Below are positions 1-9,752 of a stretch of DNA of 64,000 bases, in pieces. The notes under the pieces are model-generated. The model was not told where the DNA came from and made no database searches. It saw only the letters and a program-made list of their open reading frames with translations. Both the position numbers and the translations under genes were made by a program. Position 1 is the first letter of the stretch. Every line of letters starts with the position of its first letter. Source of the DNA: Bacteroides congonensis (GTDB lineage: Bacteria; Bacteroidota; Bacteroidia; Bacteroidales; Bacteroidaceae); the NCBI RefSeq assembly GCF_900130125.1, contig NZ_FQXY01000007.1:186001-250000 (forward strand). Direction: 5' to 3'.

Positions 1-2461
1 TACGGTTCTTGTCTGCTCCATTATTGGGTAACTTACCGATAGTTGTTCTCCAAATCGAGAAATTGGCATCTACATTCCAACGGAAATCATGGGTTTGTAT
101 GGGAATCGCATTGATGGCTATTTCCACCCCTTTCGTGTTCAAAGAACCGAAATTGGACTTGATTGAAGCAAATCCCGTTTCTGACCATAAGTTCTCGTTC
201 AACAAACGGTTCGTTGTCTTTTTATAATAAGCGTCGAAAGACAGATTGATACGGTTATTCAGAAAACCGGCTTCTAGCCCCAAATCGGTCGAAGTCGTTT
301 CTTCCCATAACAGATTGCGGTTCATAAGCACTGTATTCAAAATACCTGCTTCGCCTGCATAGTTCTTACCGGCTTCATAAGAACCTTCCGTATTCTCCAG
401 CGCAAGATTGTCATATCCTGTTTTTCCCCAGCTGGCTCTAAGCTTCAAATTGCTGACAACTTTCGACAAAGGTTCAAAGAAAGCCTCACGATGCATATTC
501 CATCCGGCAGATACACCCGGAAAAGCAGCAAACTTATGATTGGCTGCAAAATGGGAAGAACCGTCATAACGGATACTTGCGGAGAAGAGGTATCTCATAT
601 CATAATTGTAATTGACACGGCCGAAGTAACTGTTCATCTTCTTTTCTTCAAAAGTGGAAGTGGTCTTGGCTGATTCTGTCGCAATACCATTCAGCGTCTC
701 AATATAATCCGATGTTCCGCCATAACCGGAACCGCTGAAACGATACCAGTTATCATAAATATAATTGCCGCCTGCCATCAAATCCAGATTATGTTTATCC
801 TTTATTGTCTTCGTATAGTTCAAAACAAGGTCATACTGATAATGCAAGTCCATATTATGAGCTTCGGACACCGGTCTATTTTTCACCACCTCATTATATC
901 TCTCGAAATTATGGTCTTTACCTTCATTATTAGTGTACGAGAACATCGGTTTGAGATGTAATCCCGGAATAATTTCCCAGTCCAGTTCGGCTGAGAGGTT
1001 GATTCGGCTCACCCTATTTTCTTTTTCCTGATAATAAACTTCATGCAGACGGGTACGGAATGAGCTTGTCAATTCGCCCGGAGCCGGAGTTCCGTCTTCA
1101 TAATATTGGCGTACCGTAGGTGGCATCTTGGCAGCCCGTGACATTACATTGTTCTCGTTAATGCCCGCGGTCGTTCTCATGGAGTAGTTTACCATACCTC
1201 TTACTGTAAGGTTCTTGCGAATCTTATACGAAGCATTTGTCAGAAAACTCCAACGGTTGTAATTAGTACCTACCACAATACCATCTTGAGTAAGATACCC
1301 CAAACTCATATAGTAAGTCGCTTTCTCATTGCCACCACTGAAGTTTATATTAAAATCATGATTGACCGGCGTTTGAAAAAGATTATCCTGGAAATCTGTT
1401 TCTTTGAAAATCAACATCTTGCCGGGATTAGCCGGGTCCTCCATCATCTCCCACCCTTGATTATACAGCAGGTCTTCTACATATCCCTGACCATAATTGG
1501 TGATATAGTCATCCAGGAAAGCAGTCGTATTCAGAGCGTTCCGTTTGTTGGCAGTACTCATCGCAAACGTACCTGACAGATATTTGTCCGGGTCGGTCGC
1601 ATGCAACGCAGCCGTACGGGTTGCGGTCAGGTATTCACGGGCACCGGACAACGGCATTCTCTTCGGTTGGTGGTCTACAGACAAACCATAGCTAAAAGAG
1701 ATACTCCCTTTGCCAGCTTTACCTTGTTTAGTCGTAATCATCACAATACCACGGGAAGCCTTTGAACCATAAATAGCCGTCGAAGCAGCGTCCTTCAGTA
1801 CTTGTATCGTTTCTATATCCGCATAGTTGATATCCTTCATAGTACGAATTACACCGTCAATGATTACCATAGGAGAATCACTCTCAGGTGCGGTAGTCGT
1901 TCCGCCACGCACTATAATCTGAGGGTCAGCTCCCGGTTGACCGGAATTTACACGGATTTCCATTCCCGGCACTTTTCCCTGTAACATTGACATCGGATTT
2001 CCCGTTGGCGAAATAGCCATATCTTTTGAATCCACCTTAGTGATAGCACCAGTCAACGCTGCCTTGGACTGTTTACCATATCCGATAACAACGACATCCG
2101 ACAAAGCAACCGAACTGCTTCTCATCGTCACCAGAATATTGTTCCGTCCCTTTACCGGTATTTCCTGTTTTTCCATTCCTACAAATGAAAACACTAAAAT
2201 ACCGTCTGCCGGTGCAGTGATGGAATATTTCCCATCCAAATCTGTCACTGTTCCTTGTTGAGAACCTTTCACCAGAACCGAAACCCCTATTAACGGTTCG
2301 CGTGTATCGTCCAAAACAACTCCGTTTACAGTTACCTTCTTTTGTTCTATGCCTGAGACTTCAAGTGAAGCCGAAAATACGGGCATACAGAAAGAGAGGA
2401 TAACCAGTAAGATACCCAATATGCGGAATAGCTTACTCTTTAATAAAAATGCATTTAACAT
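1..2461 (-). CDS. SusC-family TonB-dependent outer-membrane receptor, C-terminus cut by window edge
   Basis: Outer-membrane oligosaccharide importer of the SusC family, driven by TonB; here most likely for sialic acid or sialylated glycan fragments. The reading frame is open from an ATG at 2461 to the left edge (820 codons), so roughly the last 200 residues of the barrel lie outside. A signal peptide (hydrophobic to about residue 30) is followed by a carboxypeptidase-regulatory-like domain (residues about 38-105), a TonB-box-like stretch ALSDVVVIGYG near residue 115, the plug domain (VLKDAASTAIYG) and the start of the beta-barrel. No STN domain is seen. It lies 70 bp downstream of the sialate O-acetylesterase on the same strand, so it may be the distal part of the sialic acid operon. 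Its SusD partner would be expected just left of the window. Family call is sure; substrate is inferred from neighbours. Confidence 0.93.
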   Translation of the reverse strand, partial: MLNAFLLKSKLFRILGILLVILSFCMPVFSASLEVSGIEQKKVTVNGVVLDDTREPLIGVSVLVKGSQQGTVTDLDGKYSITAPADGILVFSFVGMEKQEIPVKGRNNILVTMRSSSVALSDVVVIGYGKQSKAALTGAITKVDSKDMAISPTGNPMSMLQGKVPGMEIRVNSGQPGADPQIIVRGGTTTAPESDSPMVIIDGVIRTMKDINYADIETIQVLKDAASTAIYGSKASRGIVMITTKQGKAGKGSISFSYGLSVDHQPKRMPLSGAREYLTATRTAALHATDPDKYLSGTFAMSTANKRNALNTTAFLDDYITNYGQGYVEDLLYNQGWEMMEDPANPGKMLIFKETDFQDNLFQTPVNHDFNINFSGGNEKATYYMSLGYLTQDGIVVGTNYNRWSFLTNASYKIRKNLTVRGMVNYSMRTTAGINENNVMSRAAKMPPTVRQYYEDGTPAPGELTSSFRTRLHEVYYQEKENRVSRINLSAELDWEIIPGLHLKPMFSYTNNEGKDHNFERYNEVVKNRPVSEAHNMDLHYQYDLVLNYTKTIKDKHNLDLMAGGNYIYDNWYRFSGSGYGGTSDYIETLNGIATESAKTTSTFEEKKMNSYFGRVNYNYDMRYLFSASIRYDGSSHFAANHKFAAFPGVSAGWNMHREAFFEPLSKVVSNLKLRASWGKTGYDNLALENTEGSYEAGKNYAGEAGILNTVLMNRNLLWEETTSTDLGLEAGFLNNRINLSFDAYYKKTTNRLLNENLWSETGFASIKSNFGSLNTKGVEIAINAIPIQTHDFRWNVDANFSIWRTTIGKLPNNGADKNR

Positions 2462-2531
2462 AAATTACAGATTACAAGTTAATAACTCAAATTTCAGGTT
2501 TTTCTATTTTCTTGTTTCATATATTATAAAA

Positions 2532-3956
2532 TTATTTTGCGACAAAAGGAGAAGCCGGCAATCCGAAGTTTGAAAATAAATTCAACGGCTGATAATTCCT
2601 GAATCCATATTTAACCCCTACCGGTTCGGGAACTTGTTCACTGGTCAACACCACTTTGGTTTTATTATCAAAAAGAACAGCCTTCGCCGGATAATAGACA
2701 CCATCTTTTCCGGCAACCTCAAATCCGACAATTTCCCGGTCATAAGATGTCATCCCCATTTCTGCGTAATCGAACTCTACAACCACCTTTTCTTTATCTA
2801 TTGTAAAAGACTTGTAGAGAGGTCCGCTATAAGGTGTTCCGCTACGCTGGTAAGTTTTAGCTAACGCCCACAAAGCGAGCCTTTTCCCTACGTTCGCTTT
2901 GTCAGAGGGATGCACACAAGTACGATTTCCAATATCCGCCGTAACAACCATACCTGCATTGGGAATTTCCTTCAAACATTCCAGTTGCACCTGGCGAATT
3001 TCAGCAGCTTCCGTCTTGTCCGCGTTTTTCCGCCCATAATCATAGGGAGCTATCTGCACATAATAAAAAGGAAATTCACCTTGATTCCATTCTTTTCGCC
3101 AAGACTCTACCATTGCCGGAAACAATCGCCTATATACCTGCGGATTATTCAGATTGCTTTCTCCCTGATACCAAATAGTACCTTTAATGGTGAATTGCTT
3201 TATCGGATGAATCATCGCATTATACAATAATGTAGGTTCATCTTTCGGTCTGGCAATGTCCTTTGGGTCTTTGGTCAGTGCCGACAAAGATATTTCCGGA
3301 AACTTTTCCGTATATACCTCTTTATTAATCCATGACTCAATCTTGGAGCCGCCCCAACTGGAACAAATGACACCTACCGGTACATTCAGAACTTTACGCA
3401 GATAGTTTGCAAAGAAATAAGCAGTGGCACTGAAATCCGCGACATTAGCCGGTGTAGACTCCATCCAGGGAGTTGCCACGCAATCATCCAACAATGTCTG
3501 GCTACTGTTTATTTTAAGCGTAATCATACGAATATTATCGGACGGAAGAGCTGTTGCAATTGCATCACACGAACCTTTTACCGGTTGTCCCCTAAATCCT
3601 TTCACTGGCATCTCCATATTCGACTGTCCCGAACATAACCATACTTCCCCTATCAGAACATTCGTAAGTGTTACCGGTTCTCCGTCGGATATAGTAATGG
3701 TATAAGGACCACCGGCAACAGGTGTCTCTACTTGTAGCTTCCATGTACCGTCCGATGCGGAAGTGGTTGTATACACTTTATTATCCCAAGATGTTTTAAC
3801 CGTGATTTTCCGAAAACGGGCAGCCCATCCCCACAAGTTAGCATTGGTATTCTGCTGCAATACCATATCATTCCCTATAATTGATGGTAGCTTTACCTTG
3901 GCCTCCAAAGGTAAAAGACAAAGCATACCGACAATTATGCATAGTACTTTTTTCAT
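2532..3956 (-). CDS. Sialate O-acetylesterase (SGNH/SASA family)
   Basis: Predicted secreted esterase that removes O-acetyl groups from sialic acids so that sialidase and aldolase can act. The 474-residue protein starts with a signal peptide (cleavage near residue 19). It carries the SGNH block GQSNM with the catalytic serine at about residue 112, a second block WYQGESN in mid-protein, and a late HPSDK motif that supplies the catalytic histidine region. Length and motifs match the sialate O-acetylesterase family common in Bacteroides. It is the sixth gene of a minus-strand run and starts 18 bp after the MFS transporter stop, which supports co-transcription. An acetyl-xylan-type esterase of the same family is the main alternative; context with sialidase and neuraminate lyase favours sialate. 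Confidence 0.88.
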   Translation of the reverse strand: MKKVLCIIVGMLCLLPLEAKVKLPSIIGNDMVLQQNTNANLWGWAARFRKITVKTSWDNKVYTTTSASDGTWKLQVETPVAGGPYTITISDGEPVTLTNVLIGEVWLCSGQSNMEMPVKGFRGQPVKGSCDAIATALPSDNIRMITLKINSSQTLLDDCVATPWMESTPANVADFSATAYFFANYLRKVLNVPVGVICSSWGGSKIESWINKEVYTEKFPEISLSALTKDPKDIARPKDEPTLLYNAMIHPIKQFTIKGTIWYQGESNLNNPQVYRRLFPAMVESWRKEWNQGEFPFYYVQIAPYDYGRKNADKTEAAEIRQVQLECLKEIPNAGMVVTADIGNRTCVHPSDKANVGKRLALWALAKTYQRSGTPYSGPLYKSFTIDKEKVVVEFDYAEMGMTSYDREIVGFEVAGKDGVYYPAKAVLFDNKTKVVLTSEQVPEPVGVKYGFRNYQPLNLFSNFGLPASPFVAK

Positions 3957-3974
3957 GACTTATAATTTTAAATA

Positions 3975-5210
3975 TTAATCCTTCATATCAATAGTCTTAG
4001 GACGCAGACATGTGACCAGAATGACCAGCATAATCAAGACGAATATTGCCAAAAACGCAAAGTCACGTCCCAAATGTCCGGCATCTGTAGATTCTCCCAA
4101 GATACTCGTTATCGCCGCTCCCGCAAATACTCCGCACATATTCATAATACCATAAGCCGTTGCCCTGTAACGGGCTGAAACAAACTGGCAAAGAATCGGC
4201 ATATTATTTGCGTCGAACATTCCGAAGCCCACGCCGAACAGAACCGTTCCCATCACCAATGCGAAAATGGAATGACCGAATCCGATAAACAATAAAGAGG
4301 GGATAATAAAGCTTAATCCCAAGGCTCCCGTATACACTCTTCCACGTACATTCTTGAGTACCCATCGGTCAGATATATATCCGCCTACTAATACTCCGAA
4401 CAGTGAAGATAAAGCAATGGAAATGGTAGACATCGGTCCTGCCACGGAAATATCAATAGACAAGCTCTCAGAAAAGAGAGTCGGCAACCAGTTTTTGGCC
4501 GCCCATCCCGGGGTGCCCGGCACGCAGAAGTAAAACAGGATAATCCAGAAAAAGACGTTGGAGAACAACATACCCAAACTTTTCAGAACCGGTATCTTTT
4601 TCACTTTCTCCTGTATGACAGAGACAGTTCCTCTTTCCTTATCCCGTAAGAAAAAAGCCAGAATGGCACCATAGCCAATACCAATAATACCAAACCAGTG
4701 GAATGTGCTATGCCAGGAATACATGGCGGCAAAAGTAGCTCCGAAACCACCTATCGCCTGTCCGACATAAAGTCCCGTCATATGTATTCCCACTGCCAGC
4801 GAACGTGTCTTATCCTGATGAAAATCAGCTATCAGAGACAAGGCGGCAGGCAAATACAATGCTTCACTTATTCCCATAATTCCACGAAGCCAATAGAGTT
4901 GGTCAAAAGTAGTAGCATACCCCATCAGGTAAGTAACCCCGAACCATACACACAAACTACCTACAATCAACCATTTGCGACTCATACGGTCACCGATAAT
5001 CCCGGAAATGGGACTCATCAGTCCGTATATCCACAAGAAGACCGCCATCAATCTGCCGAAATTAGCTGCCGATTCCAACTCACGGACATCTGCCATCATA
5101 GGAATCCGCATGGTAGAAAGCATCTGCCTGTCCATATAGTTGAGTAAAGCAACTCCCCATAGTAATCCGACTACCACCCAAGGATATATATTTGAAGTTT
5201 TACTGTTCAT
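3975..5210 (-). CDS. MFS transporter, probable sialic acid permease (NanT-like role)
   Basis: Inner-membrane major facilitator protein of 411 residues with about twelve hydrophobic segments. The loop 2-3 motif appears as GDRMSRK, and the long central cytoplasmic loop falls near residue 195-210. It most resembles the anion:cation symporter/hexuronate-type MFS group. It starts 3 bp after the sialidase stop and is followed by the O-acetylesterase, so it sits in the middle of the sialic acid operon. It should import the free sialic acid released in the periplasm, before cleavage by the cytosolic neuraminate lyase. B. fragilis has an MFS NanT in its nan operon, which fits this role. The substrate is inferred from neighbours; the family assignment is firm. 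Confidence 0.88.
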   Translation of the reverse strand: MNSKTSNIYPWVVVGLLWGVALLNYMDRQMLSTMRIPMMADVRELESAANFGRLMAVFLWIYGLMSPISGIIGDRMSRKWLIVGSLCVWFGVTYLMGYATTFDQLYWLRGIMGISEALYLPAALSLIADFHQDKTRSLAVGIHMTGLYVGQAIGGFGATFAAMYSWHSTFHWFGIIGIGYGAILAFFLRDKERGTVSVIQEKVKKIPVLKSLGMLFSNVFFWIILFYFCVPGTPGWAAKNWLPTLFSESLSIDISVAGPMSTISIALSSLFGVLVGGYISDRWVLKNVRGRVYTGALGLSFIIPSLLFIGFGHSIFALVMGTVLFGVGFGMFDANNMPILCQFVSARYRATAYGIMNMCGVFAGAAITSILGESTDAGHLGRDFAFLAIFVLIMLVILVTCLRPKTIDMKD

Positions 5211-5213
5211 GAC

Positions 5214-6854
5214 CTACCTGTTTAGAATTTCCGTCAAATCAATTTTAATAAAAGCCATATTTGCCTGGCTGCTCTCATATAATATCCCTATTGAATTTTC
5301 ATCTATTGACGTGATACTGGAATAACCGGCACTACGATATTGGTCAAACAGAATCCAGTATTTCTCAGGCCATGTCATTCCGTCATCAAAACTAACCTTC
5401 AAAGTCAATTTATCCCGTGTCTTATAATCGCTGGGATTGGCAAATAAAAGTATGCTTCTCTTTTCTCCGTTCACAGTATAATCATGCCGGTGCAGGCTTG
5501 CCATACAAGTCGGTTCCACCAATGACTTCCGCGACGTGGGATGCTCTGTCCACGTCCCGCCTAAGTCCGTTGTCGTACAGATTCTCCGGCCATTTATTTC
5601 TTTGTTCCCCCGGTTTCTATTATCACGCATATTCAGCATCACAGTGCCATCGCTTAACTGAGCTACATTACATTCCGTCACATTTGAGTAAGCCGGATTA
5701 CTGGTTATCCATGTTTTTCCGTAGTCTTTACTATATGTAATATTGGAAAATGCAGTACCTTTCTCATCACGTCCCTGCGTAGGAAATACTAAAGTACCGT
5801 CCGCCAGTGTAATCCCTTTTCCGGGAGCCGGAGCGAATAGCCACCACTCAGGACGTTTGGTCTTGCCTGTTATGTTATCAGGAAAACTCCATGTCAGTCC
5901 GTCGTCCGTACTCTTAGTTATCAAGAACTGGCAGGTTTCTTTCAGACCGGTTCCCGGCTGCGAACCTTTCTTCCGCCACTGATGTATCCAGTAAGTACTG
6001 TTTTCATTCAGGCCCTCTATCCACTTGCCATTATCATCCAATGCACCGTGCATCCACAATCCGGCTATATAAATGTCATTCGTATTTCTATCCACAAGGA
6101 TACAGGCATCACTCACTCCATTAAACTTTTGCGGCAAGCCTCCCCATTCTCCCATATCCAATACCGTTTGAATGGGTTGCCATGTCAGTCCTTTGTCAAG
6201 ACTCCGATGAAGAGCGATATCTATGTTTCCCTGTAAATCGCGAGCCAAATCATAACGGGCATCAAATATAGCCAATAGAGTTCCGTTGTTACTGGTAGCC
6301 AACCCCGGAATACGTGAAGAAACAATGCCATCCTGTCCTTTCTGTCTTAAGGCAACTCCTACTCGCAGGGGAATAGCCTCCTTATTCAAGGCTTTCAGTT
6401 CTCCCCGACTCGTTTTTATCCGGCTACAATTCACACTAATACGGTGTGCCAATGAAACCGTATCTTTCAAGGTCACTGCTATCCAGAAAGACAAGGAATC
6501 ATCTTTCACCTGTATATTATCTGTAAAAGATATTTTCCGTGCAGCAGGTAGCGGTTTACACATCAGACGAGATTCATCTATCAGCCCGTTTTTATGAACT
6601 CCGTACACCGCAACAGAAACAATATCAGACAAATCCGTACTTCCCTGCAAGTCAACATCAATTTGACGAATGACGTAAGGGCGGTTGTCTGTTTGAATCA
6701 AAGTTGCCTTAATAGTTGGATTAATTTGCTTCTTGACCAAAACAGGGATGACAGGTCTTTCCAGTTCGAACCTTATATCTTTACCCAAAGATATATCCGG
6801 TATCCATAATAAAATCATCGAAAATATGATAAATATTTTCTTACTTACTTTCAT
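5214..6854 (-). CDS. Exo-alpha-sialidase (GH33), secreted
   Basis: Releases terminal sialic acids from host glycans in the periplasm or at the cell surface. The 546-residue protein has a signal peptide, an N-terminal beta-sandwich (about residues 25-165) as in other Bacteroides sialidases, and a six-bladed propeller. The propeller holds the arginine-triad motif RIP at 181-183, the acid/base aspartate region FDARYD near 197-202, and Asp boxes SLDKGLTW, STDDGLTW, SKDYGKTW and SFDDGMTW. The tyrosine near AGYSS (about 508) and the ILYESS segment fit the nucleophile and glutamate pair. Length matches Bacteroides GH33 sialidases of about 540 residues. A 117-bp gap with an imperfect hairpin separates it from the upstream lyase gene. 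No key residue appears missing. Confidence 0.95.
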   Translation of the reverse strand: MKVSKKIFIIFSMILLWIPDISLGKDIRFELERPVIPVLVKKQINPTIKATLIQTDNRPYVIRQIDVDLQGSTDLSDIVSVAVYGVHKNGLIDESRLMCKPLPAARKISFTDNIQVKDDSLSFWIAVTLKDTVSLAHRISVNCSRIKTSRGELKALNKEAIPLRVGVALRQKGQDGIVSSRIPGLATSNNGTLLAIFDARYDLARDLQGNIDIALHRSLDKGLTWQPIQTVLDMGEWGGLPQKFNGVSDACILVDRNTNDIYIAGLWMHGALDDNGKWIEGLNENSTYWIHQWRKKGSQPGTGLKETCQFLITKSTDDGLTWSFPDNITGKTKRPEWWLFAPAPGKGITLADGTLVFPTQGRDEKGTAFSNITYSKDYGKTWITSNPAYSNVTECNVAQLSDGTVMLNMRDNRNRGNKEINGRRICTTTDLGGTWTEHPTSRKSLVEPTCMASLHRHDYTVNGEKRSILLFANPSDYKTRDKLTLKVSFDDGMTWPEKYWILFDQYRSAGYSSITSIDENSIGILYESSQANMAFIKIDLTEILNR

Positions 6855-6901
6855 AGTATCTTTATTTTAGGTAAATTTGAACGCATTTAACTAGATTAGG
6901 G

Positions 6902-6959
6902 GGAGATAGACAGGAAGTAAAGTAGCTAACCCCAGCAATACACTTTTACTGTCATCTCC
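6902..6959 (-). other. Imperfect hairpin in the neuraminate lyase-sialidase gap
   Basis: The 117-bp gap between the neuraminate lyase and sialidase genes contains two imperfect complementary arms (about 6902-6923 and 6942-6959; GGAGAT pairs with ATCTCC, ACAG with CTGT, then AGTAAAGT with ACTTTTACT) around an 18-base loop. No U-tract follows in the direction of transcription, so it is not a clean terminator. It may stabilise or process the operon mRNA. Confidence 0.4.
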
Positions 6960-6971
6960 TCTTTCATATCA

Positions 6972-7883
6972 CTAGAACTCAAAGAATTTTATCGCATCCA
7001 AATCACCTTTCAGTTTTTCATACTCTTCCACTGAAAAAGCTTTTATCGGTAACCGGCAACTGCCACAATCAATGCCTATCAATTTCATGATAGCTTTACC
7101 GCCACGTACGCCGCCGCCATATCTAATAATCACCTCTACCGTACGAATAGACTTCATTTGCCAGGCACGCGCCGTCTTCACATCATTTTTCTTCATTGAT
7201 TCGAAGATGGCATGGTAGACATTAGGGATATAATTATACGTACTTCCTACACCTGCCACTGCTCCCATAGACAAACCAGCAATCAGAATTTCGTCAAAGC
7301 CATGCAATACTTCAAACTTATGCTGTTCCAAGTCGATGCAAGCCCCCATCTCCATCAAGTTATTATGAGTAAACTTCGTACCTACCAAATTTGGCATTTT
7401 CTTCTTACCCTCTACCAAAAATTTATCCACCGGCAAGTTAACCCCTGTGATTGACGGCATATTATAATAATAGAAAGGCAACTCACCGGCAGCCCGGCAA
7501 ATCGGTGCAAAGAAATCAACCAGTTCATCTACTGTCCCCGGTTTGAAAAAAGAAGGGGCAATTGAAGCGATGGCATCAGCTCCCGCCTGTGCCGCATGAC
7601 GTGCCAGTTCCATTGCGTCCCGCTGGCAGTTTGAACCGACGTGAGCAATCACCTTGAAACGCTTGGCAGCAGAAGCCACCCATTTTTCAAGAATTGCCTT
7701 ACGCTCGTCAATCGTCAACGAAGAAAACTCACCGGTCGTACCACACACAAATACCCCTTTCACAGGAGTTGATGCTATCCAGTCAGCATACTTATCAATA
7801 ACAGATAAATTCACATCCCCATTTTCATCCATTGGGGTGAAGGTGGCCGCAACCATACCTTCCAGTCTTTCATAATTTTTCAT
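6972..7883 (-). CDS. nanA: N-acetylneuraminate lyase (DHDPS/NAL family)
   Basis: Cytosolic aldolase that splits N-acetylneuraminate into N-acetylmannosamine and pyruvate. The 303-residue TIM-barrel shows the pyruvate-binding motif GTTGE (48-52), the catalytic tyrosine in YNMP (Y140), and the Schiff-base lysine in GTKFTHNN (K170). The substrate-side loop GAVAGVGSTYNY occurs near residue 210. The absence of the dihydrodipicolinate-specific pattern and the position between a sialic acid mutarotase-like gene and a sialidase favour NanA over DapA. It begins 29 bp after the kelch gene stop. No N-acetylmannosamine epimerase or kinase is visible nearby, so the next metabolic steps must be encoded elsewhere. 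Confidence 0.92.
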   Translation of the reverse strand: MKNYERLEGMVAATFTPMDENGDVNLSVIDKYADWIASTPVKGVFVCGTTGEFSSLTIDERKAILEKWVASAAKRFKVIAHVGSNCQRDAMELARHAAQAGADAIASIAPSFFKPGTVDELVDFFAPICRAAGELPFYYYNMPSITGVNLPVDKFLVEGKKKMPNLVGTKFTHNNLMEMGACIDLEQHKFEVLHGFDEILIAGLSMGAVAGVGSTYNYIPNVYHAIFESMKKNDVKTARAWQMKSIRTVEVIIRYGGGVRGGKAIMKLIGIDCGSCRLPIKAFSVEEYEKLKGDLDAIKFFEF

Positions 7884-7912
7884 AATGCATTTAATTAGAT
7901 TATTATTTTATT

Positions 7913-8986
7913 TCACTTTCGGAAAATTCCTTTCAAGATTAACGGTGTCCGTATGCCGGGTTGTACCTCCCCACTCACAATATAAACTGTATCTTGCGTA
8001 TATACAGCATTTGTGGTAACAGGAATGGGATAAGGGCAATCAATCGTATCAATCAATCTGTTTGTCTCTGTACTTAATATCCGTACTTTACGGCTGAAAC
8101 CGGGATGTTCAGGAGAGGTCGGCAACATTTCTTCCACTCCACCTAATAAAATTATCTTATCGTTTTCATACGGAACAGCAGTTCCCGCCATTACCGGAAA
8201 AGTATCGGTCAACTTGTCCCATTGCTTGCTGTCCGGTTCAAATACGTACCCCTCCGTATATTCCGTCATCGCCTTATCCGGTGCATAGCTTCTTCCGCTG
8301 AAGAGATAAAACTTCCCGCTTTGAACCACGCCTACTGCATAGGAAAGGGAAGGACCGTCCCAAGCCGGCATTTTCTGCCATCCCTTCTCCTTATGAAGTA
8401 AATCAAGCATATAAAAATGATGAGTTGACCGTTCATTTACCATAGACTCCTGCCCCCCAGCAATATAAATACAATTACCACAAACAGCCCCCGTTGCATT
8501 AGCCAACGGAACCGGCAAAGATGGATAACTGACAGAATCTATTACAAACGAATCTCTTTCTTTTTTTATAAGAAATACTTTATTGCTACACTGCACACGG
8601 TCGCATCCACCGATACACAATAAACCTTCCGGCAAACTTATTGAAACCCCATAAGCAAGCGGCCGGCCAAGGAAATCATCAAAAACAGACCAGTTCTTTG
8701 TATCCAAGTCATAGCTATATAAAGCAGACCACCAAGTCTTAGTACCTCCTTCCCAAGGATACCTATCCGGAAAATTTGCTCCACCCAGCACAAGCAGCTT
8801 TCCTTCCACTATCCCGGAATATGCCCCCGCTAATCCGATATTCTCCGGCATGCCGGCACATCCCGGAAGCAACAATGCATTTTCCCATTGTGCCTCTATC
8901 CTCTTCTCTTCTTTTCTAAAACAAGACGTACTCATAGACAATACTATTAAGGATAAACATAAAATTATCAGATGCCGCTTTTTCAT
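7913..8986 (-). CDS. Kelch-propeller lipoprotein, N-acetylneuraminate epimerase/mutarotase-like
   Basis: Predicted lipoprotein of 357 residues (lipobox ending in SCF near residue 22) built of kelch repeats. The repeats show glycine pairs and tryptophans such as LLVLGGANF, LLCIGGCD, IYIAGGQE, YLFSGRSY and IILLGGVEE, consistent with a six-bladed propeller. It belongs with the cyclically permuted mutarotase (NanM/YjhT-like) group, which converts alpha- to beta-sialic acid released by sialidase and speeds its uptake. Its ATG overlaps the upstream regulator's stop as ATGA (8983-8986), which indicates translational coupling, and NanA follows 29 bp later. Enzymatic role is inferred from family and context; catalytic residues were not identified individually. 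Confidence 0.82.
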   Translation of the reverse strand: MKKRHLIILCLSLIVLSMSTSCFRKEEKRIEAQWENALLLPGCAGMPENIGLAGAYSGIVEGKLLVLGGANFPDRYPWEGGTKTWWSALYSYDLDTKNWSVFDDFLGRPLAYGVSISLPEGLLCIGGCDRVQCSNKVFLIKKERDSFVIDSVSYPSLPVPLANATGAVCGNCIYIAGGQESMVNERSTHHFYMLDLLHKEKGWQKMPAWDGPSLSYAVGVVQSGKFYLFSGRSYAPDKAMTEYTEGYVFEPDSKQWDKLTDTFPVMAGTAVPYENDKIILLGGVEEMLPTSPEHPGFSRKVRILSTETNRLIDTIDCPYPIPVTTNAVYTQDTVYIVSGEVQPGIRTPLILKGIFRK

Positions 8987-9735
8987 AGACTTTCCGCCTT
9001 TTCATTCTCCTCTTTCTCCGCCAGCAACTCCTGACTCCGGTTTACTTTGAAAATCTTATAAACCTCAAAATGTCTTTCGATGGCATCCCGGTATCCTTTC
9101 TCATCCCCCTTTTTGATAAAATCCAGTAAATCGGCATGAGTAGCTATCCGCCCGCTTTTACTCATCTCTATATTTATAGGCTTTAAGTAGTCCTTGAATT
9201 TTTCTTTCACATAGACAAGTATAGGATGAATGATTTCCTGGAATTCGGATATGATTTTATTTCCGGTGATTTTATATAATTTCGTATGAAAAGCCGATTC
9301 ACTGATTAATGCATATTCGTTATTTTCAAAAACAATTCCCATTTTTACAATTTCACTCAATTCCTCAATATCCTTGGGAGTTATTTTACGGAATATGTCA
9401 CTTGATATACCTATTTCGAGCGCAATTCTGAAATCCAGCAAATCCAAAATTGTTTCTTCACTTAAAACACGAGGGTCTATCACTCTTTTCATTCCTCCCA
9501 AAATAGAGGGCTCGGTCAGAACCATTCCCTTGCGGGGACGCGCATGAATCAACCCCATCATTTTCAGACGGCTCAGTGCCTCTCTAACCACACTTCTTGC
9601 AACTCCCAGTTCAGCCGCCAAACTATTCTCATTAGGAATAGAGTCCCCACGTCCCAAATCATTCTTTTTAAAGTAGGTAAGTAGACTGTCTTCTACCTGG
9701 TCAATTAACGTTGTTTGATTGATTTCTATCTTCAT
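8983..9735 (-). CDS. GntR-family regulator (FadR subfamily, FCD domain), probable nan regulator
   Basis: Transcription factor of 250 residues. An N-terminal winged helix-turn-helix (about residues 5-75) contains the typical NSLAAELGVARSVVREAL recognition segment and the wing RPRKGMVL. An all-helical FCD ligand-binding domain covers about 90-235, with the metal-ligand pattern typical of FadR-type regulators (H about 147, H about 196, H about 218). It is the first gene of the sialic acid cluster and is translationally coupled to the mutarotase-like gene. A 33-bp palindrome starts 18 bp upstream of its ATG and is the obvious autoregulatory operator. The likely effector is sialic acid or N-acetylmannosamine, by analogy with NanR of enterobacteria, which is from the same subfamily; this is inference. 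Confidence 0.9.
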   Translation of the reverse strand: MKIEINQTTLIDQVEDSLLTYFKKNDLGRGDSIPNENSLAAELGVARSVVREALSRLKMMGLIHARPRKGMVLTEPSILGGMKRVIDPRVLSEETILDLLDFRIALEIGISSDIFRKITPKDIEELSEIVKMGIVFENNEYALISESAFHTKLYKITGNKIISEFQEIIHPILVYVKEKFKDYLKPINIEMSKSGRIATHADLLDFIKKGDEKGYRDAIERHFEVYKIFKVNRSQELLAEKEENEKAESL

Positions 9736-9752
9736 ATCATTAGATTTTTGTT

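Noticed and set aside
1..2461. Broken SusC pseudogene at the left edge
   Set aside because: The frame is continuous to the edge with intact plug and barrel landmarks; it is only cut by the window.
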